64,000 nt of DNA, taken from NCBI RefSeq assembly GCF_002563715.1, contig NZ_PDJJ01000001.1, positions 1,116,001-1,180,000 of the forward strand, given 5' to 3'. The notes beneath the pieces are model-generated. The model made no database searches. It was not told the origin of the DNA and worked only from the letters and a program-made list of their open reading frames with translations. Below are positions 8,950-17,728 of this stretch, in pieces; position 1 is the first letter of the stretch, and every line of letters begins with the position of its first letter. The position numbers were made by a program, and so were the translations under genes. Origin of the DNA: Isoptericola jiangsuensis (GTDB lineage: Bacteria; Actinomycetota; Actinomycetes; Actinomycetales; Cellulomonadaceae).

Positions 8950-9837
8950 ATGACCGCACAGATCCTCGACGGCAAGGCCACCGCGGCCACGATCAAGGGC
9001 GAGCTGCGCGAGCGCGTCGCGGCGCTGCGCGAGCGCGGCGTCGTGCCCGGCCTCGGCACCCTGCTCGTCGGCGACGACCCGGGCTCGCAGTGGTACGTCG
9101 CCGGCAAGCACCGCGACTGCGCGGAGGTCGGCATCGAGTCCATCCGGGAGGACCTGCCCGGGGACGCCACGCAGGAGGAGATCGAGGCGGCCGTGCGCCG
9201 GCTCAACGAGGACCCCGCCTGCACCGGGTTCATCGTGCAGCTCCCGCTGCCGAAGGGCATCGACACCAACCGGGTGCTCGAGCTCGTCGACCCCGCCAAG
9301 GACGCCGACGGCCTGCACCCGACCAACCTGGGCCGGCTCGTGCTGCGCGTCAACGAGGAGATCGACTCCCCGCTGCCGTGCACCCCGCGCGGGATCATCG
9401 ACCTCATGCTGCGGCACGACGTCGACCTGCACGGCAAGGAGGTCGTGGTGCTGGGTCGCGGTGTCACCGTGGGCCGTCCCATCGGCCTGCTGCTGACCCG
9501 TCGCGCCGTCAACGCGACGGTCACGCTGACGCACACCGGCACCCGCGACCTGCCGGAGCTCGTGCGCCGCGCCGACGTGATCGTCGCCGGGGCCGGCGTC
9601 AAGCACCTCGTCACGGCCGACATGGTCAAGCCGGGCGCCGTGCTCATCGACGTCGGCGTGTCCCGCGAGACCGACCCGGCCACGGGGAAGTCCAAGGTCG
9701 TCGGCGACATCGACCCCGCCGCCCGCGAGGTCGCGTCCTGGTACTCGCCCAACCCGGGCGGCGTCGGGCCGATGACCCGCGCCATGCTGCTCGCGAACGT
9801 CGTCGAGACCGCCGAGCGGGCGGTCGCCGCCGTCTGA
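8950..9837 (+). CDS. folD: Bifunctional methylene-THF dehydrogenase/cyclohydrolase
   Basis: NADP-dependent enzyme converting 5,10-methylene-THF to 5,10-methenyl-THF and then 10-formyl-THF, the donor for purines and formyl-Met-tRNA. It has 295 residues, standard length. The catalytic lysine is K53 in YVAGKHRDC, followed by QLPLPKGID and the dinucleotide-binding [11 protein letters not shown] motif; the C-terminal signature PGGVGPMT is present. It uses the methylene-THF made by the upstream glyA product, so the pair forms a one-carbon unit under a common ZTP signal. Confidence 0.97.
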   Translation: MTAQILDGKATAATIKGELRERVAALRERGVVPGLGTLLVGDDPGSQWYVAGKHRDCAEVGIESIREDLPGDATQEEIEAAVRRLNEDPACTGFIVQLPLPKGIDTNRVLELVDPAKDADGLHPTNLGRLVLRVNEEIDSPLPCTPRGIIDLMLRHDVDLHGKEVVVLGRGVTVGRPIGLLLTRRAVNATVTLTHTGTRDLPELVRRADVIVAGAGVKHLVTADMVKPGAVLIDVGVSRETDPATGKSKVVGDIDPAAREVASWYSPNPGGVGPMTRAMLLANVVETAERAVAAV

Positions 9838-9853
9838 CCCGTTCCCGGCAGTC

Positions 9854-9923
9854 GCGCGACGAGCGTGCTGGCTTCGTACTCCATCCGACCGGATGAGGTA
9901 CGAAGCCAGCACGCTCGTCGCGC
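9854..9923 (+). terminator. Very long 26-bp palindromic terminator after folD
   Basis: Two perfect 26-nt arms flank an 18-nt loop that itself contains a 5-bp stem (CATCC/GGATG). It begins 16 bp after folD and would form an exceptionally stable hairpin. It probably terminates the glyA-folD unit; its perfect symmetry would also stop transcription from the other side. Confidence 0.75.
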
Positions 9924-10008
9924 TTCCGGGAGGAGCGACCGATGAGTTCGACGCCCCCGCGTGGTCCCGACTCCTGAGACCCCGACCGGCGGGGCGCGAG
10001 GAGGAGTC

Positions 10009-10491
10009 ATGGTCACCGTCAGACCGCACCTGTGGTTCGCCGACGACAACGCCCACGAGGCCGCCGTCTTCTACGCCGAGCACGTGCCCGACTCCCGCGT
10101 GGGCCGCGTGCTCACCGCGCCCGAGGGCGTGCCGGGCGCGACGGCCGGCAAGCCGTTCATCGTGGAGTTCACGGTCGGCGGGATCGACGTCATCGGCCTC
10201 AACGCCGGGCCGGCCCTGCGCCTCGACGAGGCGTTCAGCCTCTACCTGCTGTGCGACGGCCAGGAGGAGGTCGACCGGTACTGGGACCTGTTCACCGCCG
10301 ACGGCGGCAAGCCCGGCCAGTGCGGCTGGTGCACCGACCGGTTCGGGGTGAGCTGGCAGGTGATCCCCCGGCAGCTCGAGGAGCTCAGCGGCGACTACTC
10401 GACGCCCGCGAACCGGCGCGTCATGGAGGCGATGCTCCAGATGACGAAGATCGACGTCCCCGCGCTGGAGGCCGCCCACCGAGGCGACTGA
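10009..10491 (+). CDS. VOC-superfamily protein (PhnB/3-demethylubiquinone-9 type)
   Basis: Small 160-residue protein of the vicinal-oxygen-chelate fold (DUF1338-unrelated, PhnB-like branch). It shows the paired beta-alpha-beta-beta-beta modules, including PHLWFADDNAHEAAVFYA at the start and GKPGQCGWCTDRFGVSWQV in the second half. The family binds metals or small ligands, but the substrate is unknown for this member. A strong RBS (GAGGAGGAG) directly precedes the ATG. It stands alone between the folD terminator and the exonuclease gene. Confidence 0.85.
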   Translation: MVTVRPHLWFADDNAHEAAVFYAEHVPDSRVGRVLTAPEGVPGATAGKPFIVEFTVGGIDVIGLNAGPALRLDEAFSLYLLCDGQEEVDRYWDLFTADGGKPGQCGWCTDRFGVSWQVIPRQLEELSGDYSTPANRRVMEAMLQMTKIDVPALEAAHRGD

Positions 10492-10558
10492 CCTCGGCGT
10501 CCGGTCCGCGGAAGGATCGTGACCTGCGCCGCTGACGATGTCGGCGCGGTGTGGTGGG

Positions 10559-11377
10559 ATGTCCGGCGTGCTGACCGTCGCCACCGCCAACGTCAACGGG
10601 ATCCGAGCCGCCGTCCGCCGCGGCATGGACGCCTGGACCGCCCACCGAGCCCCCGACGTCCTGCTGCTCCAGGAGGTCCGCGCCCCCGAGGAGGTCGTCA
10701 CCGCCCAGTTCGCGGGCTGGCACGTCGCGCAGCTGCCCAGCGCGATCAAGGGCCGCGCCGGCGTCGCGGTCGTCTCCCGCCTGCCGATCACGGCCTCGCG
10801 CGCCGGCCTGCCCGGCGACGACGGCACCGAGCCGGACGTCGACACCGGCCGCTGGCTGGAGGCCGACCTCGCGCTGCCCGACGGCGGGCGGCTCACCGTC
10901 GTGTCCGCGTACCTGCACTCGGGGTCGACGAAGCCGGGGGAGGAGCACACGATGACCGCCAAGTACGCGCACCTCGACAGGGTGTCCGCCCGGCTCGACG
11001 GGCTCGTCGCGGACGACGCCCCCGTCGTCGTGGCGGGCGACGTCAACATCGCGCACCGCGAGGTGGACATCGCGAACTGGAAGGGCAACCTCAAGAGCGC
11101 GGGGTTCCTCCCCGCCGAGCGCGCGTACGTCGACCGGTGGCTGGCCGGCGGGTGGACCGACCTCGGTCGTGCCCACGGCGGCGACGGCCCGGGCCCGTAC
11201 ACCTGGTGGACGTGGCGCGGCCAGGCGTTCGACAACGACAAGGGCTGGCGCATCGACTACCAGCTCGCCAACCCGGCGCTCGCGGAGCGGGCCGTCAAGG
11301 TGGAGGTCGACCGGGCGACGACCTACGACGCGCGGTGGAGCGACCATGCGCCGCTGCTGGCCACCTACGACCTGTGA
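10559..11377 (+). CDS. xth: Exodeoxyribonuclease III (AP endonuclease family)
   Basis: Mg-dependent 3'-5' exonuclease/AP endonuclease for base-excision repair, 272 residues. Motifs of the endonuclease/exonuclease/phosphatase fold are visible: NVNGIRAA, LLLQEVRAP with the catalytic Glu, GDVNIAHREVD with the catalytic Asp/Asn, and the terminal SDHAPL with Asp/His. The start is uncertain: ATG 10559 (MSGVLTVATANVNG) fits the family; an ATG at 10538 would add seven residues, and GTG 10568 is also possible. No clear RBS is seen. Confidence 0.92.
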   Translation: MSGVLTVATANVNGIRAAVRRGMDAWTAHRAPDVLLLQEVRAPEEVVTAQFAGWHVAQLPSAIKGRAGVAVVSRLPITASRAGLPGDDGTEPDVDTGRWLEADLALPDGGRLTVVSAYLHSGSTKPGEEHTMTAKYAHLDRVSARLDGLVADDAPVVVAGDVNIAHREVDIANWKGNLKSAGFLPAERAYVDRWLAGGWTDLGRAHGGDGPGPYTWWTWRGQAFDNDKGWRIDYQLANPALAERAVKVEVDRATTYDARWSDHAPLLATYDL

Positions 11378-11414
11378 CGGGACAGGTGGCCGTGTGATGG
11401 ACGAGACGGTGCGA

Positions 11415-11436
11415 GTTCACCTGCCGTTCACCTGGG
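11415..11436 (+). promoter_or_regulatory. PHO box (PhoP-binding direct repeats)
   Basis: Two adjacent 11-bp units, each starting GTTCACC (GTTCACCTGCC and GTTCACCTGGG), match the direct-repeat PHO box of streptomycete PhoR-PhoP. The site is 99 bp before the Na/phosphate cotransporter gene, which is the expected type of target under phosphate starvation. Confidence 0.75.
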
Positions 11437-11534
11437 CTCTGGGTGCGGGACACCGAGGACTGGTTGCCTCAGGGGTGCCATGACGTGCTGCGGTCGCCAC
11501 CCGGTGACCGCCCCACCCCCACCCGGGAGCTCAC

Positions 11535-12764
11535 ATGACCGCCGTCCTGCCCCAGGCACCCGTGTCCGTCGCCACCCCGGCGTCGTCGACCCCGCGCCTG
11601 GTCAGCCCGTTCGAACGGTTCGGCCTGACGGGTCGGCGCCTGAACGCCGCGAACTGGCTCGGTGTCGTCGCGGGCGTCTACGTGCTGGTCACCGCCGTCG
11701 AGCTCATCGGCTCCGGCTTCAAGGCCGCGACGGGCGACTCCGCGGAGGCGCTCTTCGGGTTCGCGTCCAACCCGTTCGTGGGCCTCATGGTGGGCGTGCT
11801 GTTCACGGCGCTGGTGCAGTCCAGCTCGACGACGACGTCGGTGACGGTCGGTCTGGTCGCCGGCGGCCTGCCCATCCAGATCGCGATCCCCATGCTCATG
11901 GGCGCGAACATCGGTACCACGCTGACGAACACGCTGGTCAGCCTGGGCGCCGCCCGGGACAAGGAGGCGTTCCGCCGGGCGTTCTCCGCCGCGACGGTGC
12001 ACGACTTCTTCAACCTGCTGGCCGTTGCGATCTTCCTGCCGCTCGAGATGATGTTCGGCCTGCTGGAGCGGACGTCGGGCTGGCTGGCGGGGGCCGCGTC
12101 GGGTACGGACGGCGGGTTCGTCGCCACGATGTTCGGCGCCGTGGGCAGCGTCGTCGACACGATCACGGAGCCCCTGGCGAACCTGTTCGCCGGCGCGACC
12201 TCGTTCCTGCCCGGCGCGTGGCACGGTGTCGCGATGATCCTCCTCGGGATCGGTCTCATCCTGTTCGTCATCAACTGGCTGGGCCGCCTGCTCAAGGTGC
12301 TGCTCGTGGGCCGCGCCGCCGAGGTCCTGCACCGGTCGATCGGTCGCGGCCCGGTGACCGGCATGGCCAGCGGCGCGCTGGTGACGATGATGGTGCAGTC
12401 GTCCTCGACGACCACGAGCCTCATGATCCCGCTGGCGAGCTCCGGCACGTTCTCGCTGCGCCAGATCTACCCCTTCACCGTGGGCGCCAACATCGGCACC
12501 ACGGTCACGGCGCTCATCGCCGCGTTCGCCTTCACCGGCCCGGAGGCGACGGTCGCCCTCCAGGCGGCGTTCGTGCACGTGCTGTTCAACGTGTTCGCCG
12601 CGGCCGTCGTGTTCGGCCTCCCGCTGCTGCGCCAGGTCCCGCTGCGGGCCGCGACGCGGCTCGGCGGCCTGGCCGCCACCCACAAGGTGTGGGCGGGCGT
12701 GTGGGTGCTCGGCGTCTTCGTCGGCATCCCGGGGGCGCTCATCGCCGTCACCACCCTGTGGTGA
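11535..12764 (+). CDS. Na+/phosphate cotransporter (NptA/PNaS family)
   Basis: Integral membrane protein of 409 residues, predicted to import phosphate with sodium. It shows the family's internal duplication, with the QSSSTTTS motif in each half (VQSSSTTTSVTVG and VQSSSTTTSLMIP), and GANIGTT also occurs twice. About eight hydrophobic segments are visible. No PhoU domain is fused at the C-terminus. The PHO box upstream supports induction at low phosphate. An RBS (GGGAG) precedes the ATG. Confidence 0.92.
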   Translation: MTAVLPQAPVSVATPASSTPRLVSPFERFGLTGRRLNAANWLGVVAGVYVLVTAVELIGSGFKAATGDSAEALFGFASNPFVGLMVGVLFTALVQSSSTTTSVTVGLVAGGLPIQIAIPMLMGANIGTTLTNTLVSLGAARDKEAFRRAFSAATVHDFFNLLAVAIFLPLEMMFGLLERTSGWLAGAASGTDGGFVATMFGAVGSVVDTITEPLANLFAGATSFLPGAWHGVAMILLGIGLILFVINWLGRLLKVLLVGRAAEVLHRSIGRGPVTGMASGALVTMMVQSSSTTTSLMIPLASSGTFSLRQIYPFTVGANIGTTVTALIAAFAFTGPEATVALQAAFVHVLFNVFAAAVVFGLPLLRQVPLRAATRLGGLAATHKVWAGVWVLGVFVGIPGALIAVTTLW

Positions 12765-12781
12765 CCACCCGCCGCTGACGC

Positions 12782-12818
12782 GGACGAGGCCGGACCCCGC
12801 GGGGGTCCGGCCTCGTCC
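12782..12818. terminator. Bidirectional terminator between nptA-like gene and galK
   Basis: A perfect 17-bp stem with a 3-nt loop lies between convergent genes, ending 10 bp before the galK stop codon on the opposite strand. Its symmetry makes it usable from both sides. Confidence 0.8.
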
Positions 12819-12828
12819 CGTCGGGGGG

Positions 12829-14058
12829 TCAGCCCGCGGGCTGCGAGGGCGGGGAGAGCAGGAACCCCGGCGCGGTGAGGCCGGCGTCCTCGAACGCCGC
12901 CTGGATCGCGGCGACGACCGGCGCGACGGCGTCGGCGCGCAACAGCGCGATGGCGGAGCCGCCGAACCCGCCGCCGGTCATGCGGGCGCCGAGCGCGCCG
13001 TGGGCGCGCGCCGTGTCGACGACGAGGTCGAGCTCGCGTGCGGAGACCTCGTAGTCGTCCCGCAGGGAGTCGTGGGAGGCGTCCATGAGGGGGCCGACGT
13101 CGGTGAGCCGACCGGCCTGGACCAGCTCGGCGAACCGTGCGGTGCGATCGATCTCGGTGACGACGTGGCGCACGCGCGCCTGCAGCGTCGCGCCGTCCTC
13201 GGCGTCGGCCAGGCGGGCGAGCGCGTCGTCCAGGTCGGCCGGGTCGATCGCGCGGAGGTTCTCGACGCCCAGGAGCGCGGCGGCCCGCTCGCAGGCGGCC
13301 CGGCGCGCGGCGTACTGGCCGTCGACGAGCGCGTGCTCCGCGCGGGTGTCGACGACGAGCAGGGTCAGGCCCGCCGGGACGAGGTCGAACGGCACGCGGT
13401 GGCCCGAGTCCAGGGCCGACAGCCCCGGGCGGCAGTCCAGCAGCAGCGCGTGCCCGGCCGAGCAGCGCAGGGACGCGGCCTGGTCCATGCCGCCCGTGGG
13501 GGCGCCCGCGATCTCGTTCTCCGCGCGCACGCAGGCGGCGGACAGCTCGGCGCGGCCCGCGTCGTCGGCGGCGAGCCCGAGGTCGTGCACGGCGTCGAGC
13601 GCGACGGCGACGGCGCACTCCAGGGCGGCGGACGACGACAGCCCGGCCCCGAACGGCACGCACGAGTCGACGACGGCGTCGAACCCGGTGACGGCGTGCC
13701 CGGCCTCGCGCAGCGCCCACGCGACGCCGGCGACGTAGGCGCCCCAGCCGGTGGTGACGCCGGGGCCGACGTCGGCCAGCGTCGTCTCCCAGGTCTGCCC
13801 GGGGGCCTGCGCGGAGGCGAGGCGGACCACGTCGTCGGCGCGGGAGCGCAGCGCGACGAACGTGCGGTGGGGGAGCGCGACGGGCAGGGCGAGGCCGGCG
13901 TTGTAGTCGGTGTGCTCCCCGATGAGGTTGACGCGGCCGGGCGCCGACCAGACACCGTCGGGTGCGGCGTCGGCGCCGAAGGCGTCGGTGAACAGGGTGC
14001 GGACGCGCGCGGCGCCGTCGGCGGCGGACCAGGAATCGAGCCACTGGGGAGACGTCAT
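12829..14058 (-). CDS. galK: Galactokinase
   Basis: GHMP-family kinase phosphorylating galactose at C1 with ATP, the first step of the Leloir pathway. It has 409 residues. The galactokinase signature GRVNLIGEHTDYNAG is near residue 42; the ATP loop PFGAGLSSSAALE and the third GHMP motif (GARMTGGGFGGSAIAL) are present. The other Leloir genes are not in the window. It lies 49 bp downstream of mrp on the same strand, so it may be cotranscribed with it. Confidence 0.95.
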   Translation of the reverse strand: MTSPQWLDSWSAADGAARVRTLFTDAFGADAAPDGVWSAPGRVNLIGEHTDYNAGLALPVALPHRTFVALRSRADDVVRLASAQAPGQTWETTLADVGPGVTTGWGAYVAGVAWALREAGHAVTGFDAVVDSCVPFGAGLSSSAALECAVAVALDAVHDLGLAADDAGRAELSAACVRAENEIAGAPTGGMDQAASLRCSAGHALLLDCRPGLSALDSGHRVPFDLVPAGLTLLVVDTRAEHALVDGQYAARRAACERAAALLGVENLRAIDPADLDDALARLADAEDGATLQARVRHVVTEIDRTARFAELVQAGRLTDVGPLMDASHDSLRDDYEVSARELDLVVDTARAHGALGARMTGGGFGGSAIALLRADAVAPVVAAIQAAFEDAGLTAPGFLLSPPSQPAG

Positions 14059-14107
14059 GGTGCTCAGTATCGCCGACCTGTGACCGCTCCCGGACCGCCG
14101 TCCGCCG

Positions 14108-15256
14108 TCAGGACGCGCTGACGGGCGTCACGCCCAGCTGCCGTCCCGCCAGCCCGCGGCGACGCCCCGCCACGGTGCGTGCGACGTCCCGCAGCACGCG
14201 CGCCCCGGGGGAGTCGGGCGCGGTGAGCACCACGGGCGTGCCGGCGTCGCCGCCCTCGCGCACGGCGACGTCCAGCGGCACCTGGCCCAGCAGCGGCACG
14301 TCCTGGCCGACCGCCGTCGACAGCCGCTCCGCGACCGCCGCGCCGCCGCCCGCCCCGAACACCTCCAGGCGCGAACCGTCCGGCTGCTCCAGCCACGACA
14401 TGTTCTCCACCACGCCCACCAGGCCCTGCGACGTCTGCGTCGCGATCGACCCGGCGCGTTCCGCGACCTCGGCGGCCGCGACCTGCGGCGTCGTCACGAC
14501 GAGGATCTCGCTGCCCGGCAGCAGCTGCGCCACCGAGATCGCGATGTCGCCCGTCCCCGGCGGCAGGTCCAGGAGCAGCACGTCCAGGTCGCCCCAGAAC
14601 ACGTCCGCCAGGAACTGCTCCAGCGCGCGGTGCAGCATCGGGCCGCGCCACACCACCGGCTGCCCCTCCGGCACGAACATGCCGATCGAGACCACCTTCA
14701 CCCCGTGCGCGATCGGGGGCAGCAGCATCGAGTCGACGCGTGTCGGCTGCCGGTCCACGCCCAGCATCCGCGGGACCGAGAAGCCGTAGATGTCGGCGTC
14801 CACGACCCCCACGGCGAGCCCGTCGGCCGCCATCGCCACCGCCAGGTTCGCCGTCACCGACGACTTGCCGACCCCGCCCTTGCCGGACGCCACCGCGATC
14901 ACCTTGGTCAGCGAGCCCGGCTGGGAGAACGGGATCACCGGGTCGCCCGAGCCGCCCCGCAGCCGGGACCGCATCGACGCCCGCTGCTCCGGCGTCATCA
15001 CGCCCAGCTCCACCTCCGCGGACGCCACCCCGTCCACCTCGACCGTCGCCGCGGTGACCTCCGACACGAGCTGCGACTTCATGGGGCAGCCCGCCACCGT
15101 GAGGTCGATCCCCACCACGACGTGCGCGCCCGCGTCGGTGTCCCGCACCTCCACGGAACGGACCATGTCCAGCTCCGTGAGCGGGCGGCGGATCTCCGGG
15201 TCGACGACCGTGGACAGCGCGGCGCGGACCTGCTCGGCGAGGGTGGCGGTGCTCAT
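14108..15256 (-). CDS. mrp: Mrp/ApbC P-loop ATPase, Fe-S carrier family
   Basis: 382-residue protein with an N-terminal MIP18/DUF59 domain (about 1-95, containing GCPMKSQL) and a ParA/MinD-type ATPase domain with the deviant Walker A GKGGVGKSS and the DxD region LLDLPPGTGD. Relatives bind or transfer Fe-S clusters. The CPxC pair that holds the bridging cluster in most Mrp proteins is replaced here by ENMSWLEQPDGS, as in other actinobacterial Mrp, so the cluster role is less certain. The ATG at 15256 lies 6 nt after a TACGAT box, indicating leaderless mRNA; the longer frame was rejected. Confidence 0.92.
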   Translation of the reverse strand: MSTATLAEQVRAALSTVVDPEIRRPLTELDMVRSVEVRDTDAGAHVVVGIDLTVAGCPMKSQLVSEVTAATVEVDGVASAEVELGVMTPEQRASMRSRLRGGSGDPVIPFSQPGSLTKVIAVASGKGGVGKSSVTANLAVAMAADGLAVGVVDADIYGFSVPRMLGVDRQPTRVDSMLLPPIAHGVKVVSIGMFVPEGQPVVWRGPMLHRALEQFLADVFWGDLDVLLLDLPPGTGDIAISVAQLLPGSEILVVTTPQVAAAEVAERAGSIATQTSQGLVGVVENMSWLEQPDGSRLEVFGAGGGAAVAERLSTAVGQDVPLLGQVPLDVAVREGGDAGTPVVLTAPDSPGARVLRDVARTVAGRRRGLAGRQLGVTPVSAS

Positions 15257-15262
15257 CCCCCG

Positions 15263-15268
15263 ATCGTA
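15263..15268 (-). promoter_or_regulatory. Leaderless -10 box of mrp
   Basis: TACGAT on the minus strand ends 6 nt before the ATG, placing the transcript start at or next to the start codon. Confidence 0.55.
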
Positions 15269-15316
15269 GGCGGACCGTGTGTGGCCCCGGTGCGCACAGT
15301 AGGAAATACTGGGCGA

Positions 15317-16129
15317 ATGAGCTTCAGCCGCGCGACGCCCGTGCCCCGCGTCCCCACCCTGCCGCAGGGCGACGAGGTGGCGGCCTACGACTCCTACCTG
15401 GAGGCCCAGAAGGCGGTCGACTACCTGTCCGACGAGAAGTTCCCCGTGCAGCACGTCACCATCGTGGGCACCGACCTGCGCATGGTCGAGCGGGTCACCG
15501 GCCGTCTCACGTACGGCCGTGTCGCGCTCGCGGGTGCGCTGTCGGGTGCCTGGTTCGGGTTCTTCGTGGGCCTGCTGCTCACGCTGTTCGCCGGGGGCGC
15601 CTCCAGCGTGCTGCTCGTGGCCATGGCCCTCGGTGCCGGGTTCGGCCTGATGTTCTCCGTGCTGTCCTACGCGTTCACCGGCGGCCGCCGCGACTTCACG
15701 TCGCAGTCGCAGATCGTCGCGTCCACGTACGCGCTGCTGTGCGCGTCGGAGCACGCGGGCGAGGCCCGCCGCATGCTGGCCGACTCCCCGAGCGGGGTGG
15801 GCAAGCCGCGCCGACCGGAACGCCCCGCCGCCACGACGAACCCCGCGTCGCCGGCCTCGGCGCCCTCGGCCCCGGCTCCGTCGACCCCCGACCCGCGCTG
15901 GACGATGCCCGACGGCGCCCCCCGCTACGGGGCGATGCGTCCCGAGGGCGACACCCCGGCCCCGGCGCCGGAGCAGCCCGTCGCGCCGGACGCGGGCAGC
16001 GGCTCGTCGACGACGTCCGTCGCCGGCGGGGAAGGGCCGTCGAACCCGCAGCCGTCGCAGGACGCCCCGCAGCCCGGCGGCTCCGACCCGGAGGACCCGT
16101 GGGCGCCCCCGGGGAGGTCGGACCGCTGA
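15317..16129 (+). CDS. Membrane protein with general-stress 17M-like domain
   Basis: 270-residue protein of unknown function. The N-terminal 80 residues resemble the general stress protein 17M-like domain (YDSYLEAQKAVDYLSDEKF, VTIVGTDL). Two membrane segments follow (ALAGALSGAWFGFFVGLLLTL... and VLLVAMALGAGFGLMFSV), then a conserved cytoplasmic piece (TSQSQIVASTYALLC) and a long Pro/Ala/Ser-rich disordered tail from about residue 165 ending in an acidic stretch. Divergent from mrp with a 60-bp shared promoter region. The role is unknown. Confidence 0.85.
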   Translation: MSFSRATPVPRVPTLPQGDEVAAYDSYLEAQKAVDYLSDEKFPVQHVTIVGTDLRMVERVTGRLTYGRVALAGALSGAWFGFFVGLLLTLFAGGASSVLLVAMALGAGFGLMFSVLSYAFTGGRRDFTSQSQIVASTYALLCASEHAGEARRMLADSPSGVGKPRRPERPAATTNPASPASAPSAPAPSTPDPRWTMPDGAPRYGAMRPEGDTPAPAPEQPVAPDAGSGSSTTSVAGGEGPSNPQPSQDAPQPGGSDPEDPWAPPGRSDR

Positions 16130-16132
16130 CCT

Positions 16133-16190
16133 GAGCGACGAAGGGGCCGGTCCGGCAGCCGTGGCTGCCGGACCGGCCCCTTCGTCGCTC
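16133..16190. terminator. 28-bp perfect bidirectional terminator
   Basis: A perfect palindrome of two 28-nt arms with a 2-nt centre sits between the convergent stress-protein and aminopeptidase genes, 20 bp from the latter's stop codon. It is one of three unusually long perfect hairpins in the window (also 9854-9923 and 63801-63850). Confidence 0.85.
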
Positions 16191-16210
16191 GTCCGGGACG
16201 CAGGCGGGTC

Positions 16211-17728
16211 TCAGTCGCGCAGGCCCGCCATCCAGGCCTCGACGTCCTCCGGGCGGCGCGGCAGCCCCGCCGACAGGTTCTCGTTGCCGTCGGCCGTCAC
16301 CAGCACGTCGTCCTCGATGCGGACGCCGATGCCGCGGTACTCCTCGGGCACCGCGAGGTCGTCCGCCTTGAAGTACAGGCCCGGCTCGATGGTGAACACC
16401 ATGCCGGGCTCCAGCACGCCGTCGAGGTACATCTCGCGGCGGGCCTGCGCGCAGTCGTGCACGTCCAGACCCAGGTGGTGCGACGTGCCGTGCACCATCC
16501 AGCGGCGGTGCTGCTGACCCTCGGGGGCCAGCGACTCGGCCGCGGTGACGGGCAGCAGGCCCCACTCCTCGAGCCGGGCCGCGATGACCTCCATCGCCGC
16601 GGCGTGGATGTCCCGGAACCGCGCGCCCGGCACCGCGACGGCGAACGCGGCGTCCGCCGCGTCGAGCACCGCGGTGTAGATGCGCCGCTGGACGTCGGTG
16701 AACGTGCCGTCCACGGGCAGCGTGCGCGTGACGTCGGCGGTGTACAGCTCGTCGACCTCGACGCCCGCGTCCACGAGCACCATCTCGCCGCGGCGCACCT
16801 GGCCGTCGTTCGTGATCCAGTGCAGCGTGGTGGCGTGCTCGCCGGCCGCGGCGATCGTCTCGTAGCCCACCGTGTTGCCCTCGAGGCGCGCGTGCGCGTC
16901 GAACGTCGTCTCGATGACGCGCTCGCCCCGACGGTGCTCCACGGCGCGCGGCAGCGACCGGACGACGGCCTCGAAGCCGTCGATCGTGCGGCCCACGGCC
17001 TCCCGCATGAGCTCGATCTCCAGCTCGTCCTTGACGAGGCGCAGCTCGGAGGCTGCCTCCGCGAGGGCGGCGTCCGACGCGTCCTCGGCGATGCCGTACT
17101 CCTCGCGCAGCGCCTCCACGACGGCCGTGATCTCGTCGTCGGCCTCCGCCACGACGAGGATCCGCACGCCGTCGACGCCGAGGTCCTTGGCCAGCGCCTC
17201 GCGCAGCTCGTCGACGTGCCGGGCCTCGACGCCCGTCGCCGTCGTGACGTCGTCCAGGGAGGGCCGGGCGCCGACCCAGAACTCGCCGTACCGGGAGTCC
17301 GCGTAGAACTCCTCGGTGTCGCGGGGGGCGAGGGGCCGCACGTACAGCACCGCGTGGTGGTTCGAGCCGTCGTCGCCGGCGCCCTCCGCCGTGGGGTGCA
17401 GCACCAGCACGGCGTCGGGCTCCTGGTCGGTGCCGAACCCGGTGAGGTGCGCGAACGCCGAGTGCGGGCGGAACCGGTAGTCCGTGTCGTTGGACCGCTG
17501 CTTCAGCGGGCCGGCGGGGAGCACCAGCCGCGTCCCAGCGAACGCCGCGGAGAGCCGGGCGCGGCGGGACGCGGTGAACGGCACCGCGCGACCCGGCGTC
17601 ACGCCGAGGTCCGCGCGGGGTCCCCACCCGGAGGTGATGAAGTCCTTGAAGGCCTGCGAGTCGGGACGCTGGGACCGGTTGCTCCCGCGGTCCTCGAGCT
17701 CCTGCTCGACGGAGGTCGTGTCGCTCAT
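16211..17728 (-). CDS. pepP: Xaa-Pro aminopeptidase (aminopeptidase P)
   Basis: M24B metallopeptidase that removes N-terminal residues before proline, 505 residues. The N-terminal creatinase-like domain is followed by the pita-bread catalytic domain with all five dinuclear Mn ligands: D in VLVDAGVE, D in YTADVTRT, H in HGTSHHLGLDVHD, E in FTIEPGLYF and E in GVRIEDD. The start overlaps the stop of the upstream alpha/beta hydrolase gene by ATGA (17725-17728), so the two are translationally coupled. Confidence 0.95.
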   Translation of the reverse strand: MSDTTSVEQELEDRGSNRSQRPDSQAFKDFITSGWGPRADLGVTPGRAVPFTASRRARLSAAFAGTRLVLPAGPLKQRSNDTDYRFRPHSAFAHLTGFGTDQEPDAVLVLHPTAEGAGDDGSNHHAVLYVRPLAPRDTEEFYADSRYGEFWVGARPSLDDVTTATGVEARHVDELREALAKDLGVDGVRILVVAEADDEITAVVEALREEYGIAEDASDAALAEAASELRLVKDELEIELMREAVGRTIDGFEAVVRSLPRAVEHRRGERVIETTFDAHARLEGNTVGYETIAAAGEHATTLHWITNDGQVRRGEMVLVDAGVEVDELYTADVTRTLPVDGTFTDVQRRIYTAVLDAADAAFAVAVPGARFRDIHAAAMEVIAARLEEWGLLPVTAAESLAPEGQQHRRWMVHGTSHHLGLDVHDCAQARREMYLDGVLEPGMVFTIEPGLYFKADDLAVPEEYRGIGVRIEDDVLVTADGNENLSAGLPRRPEDVEAWMAGLRD

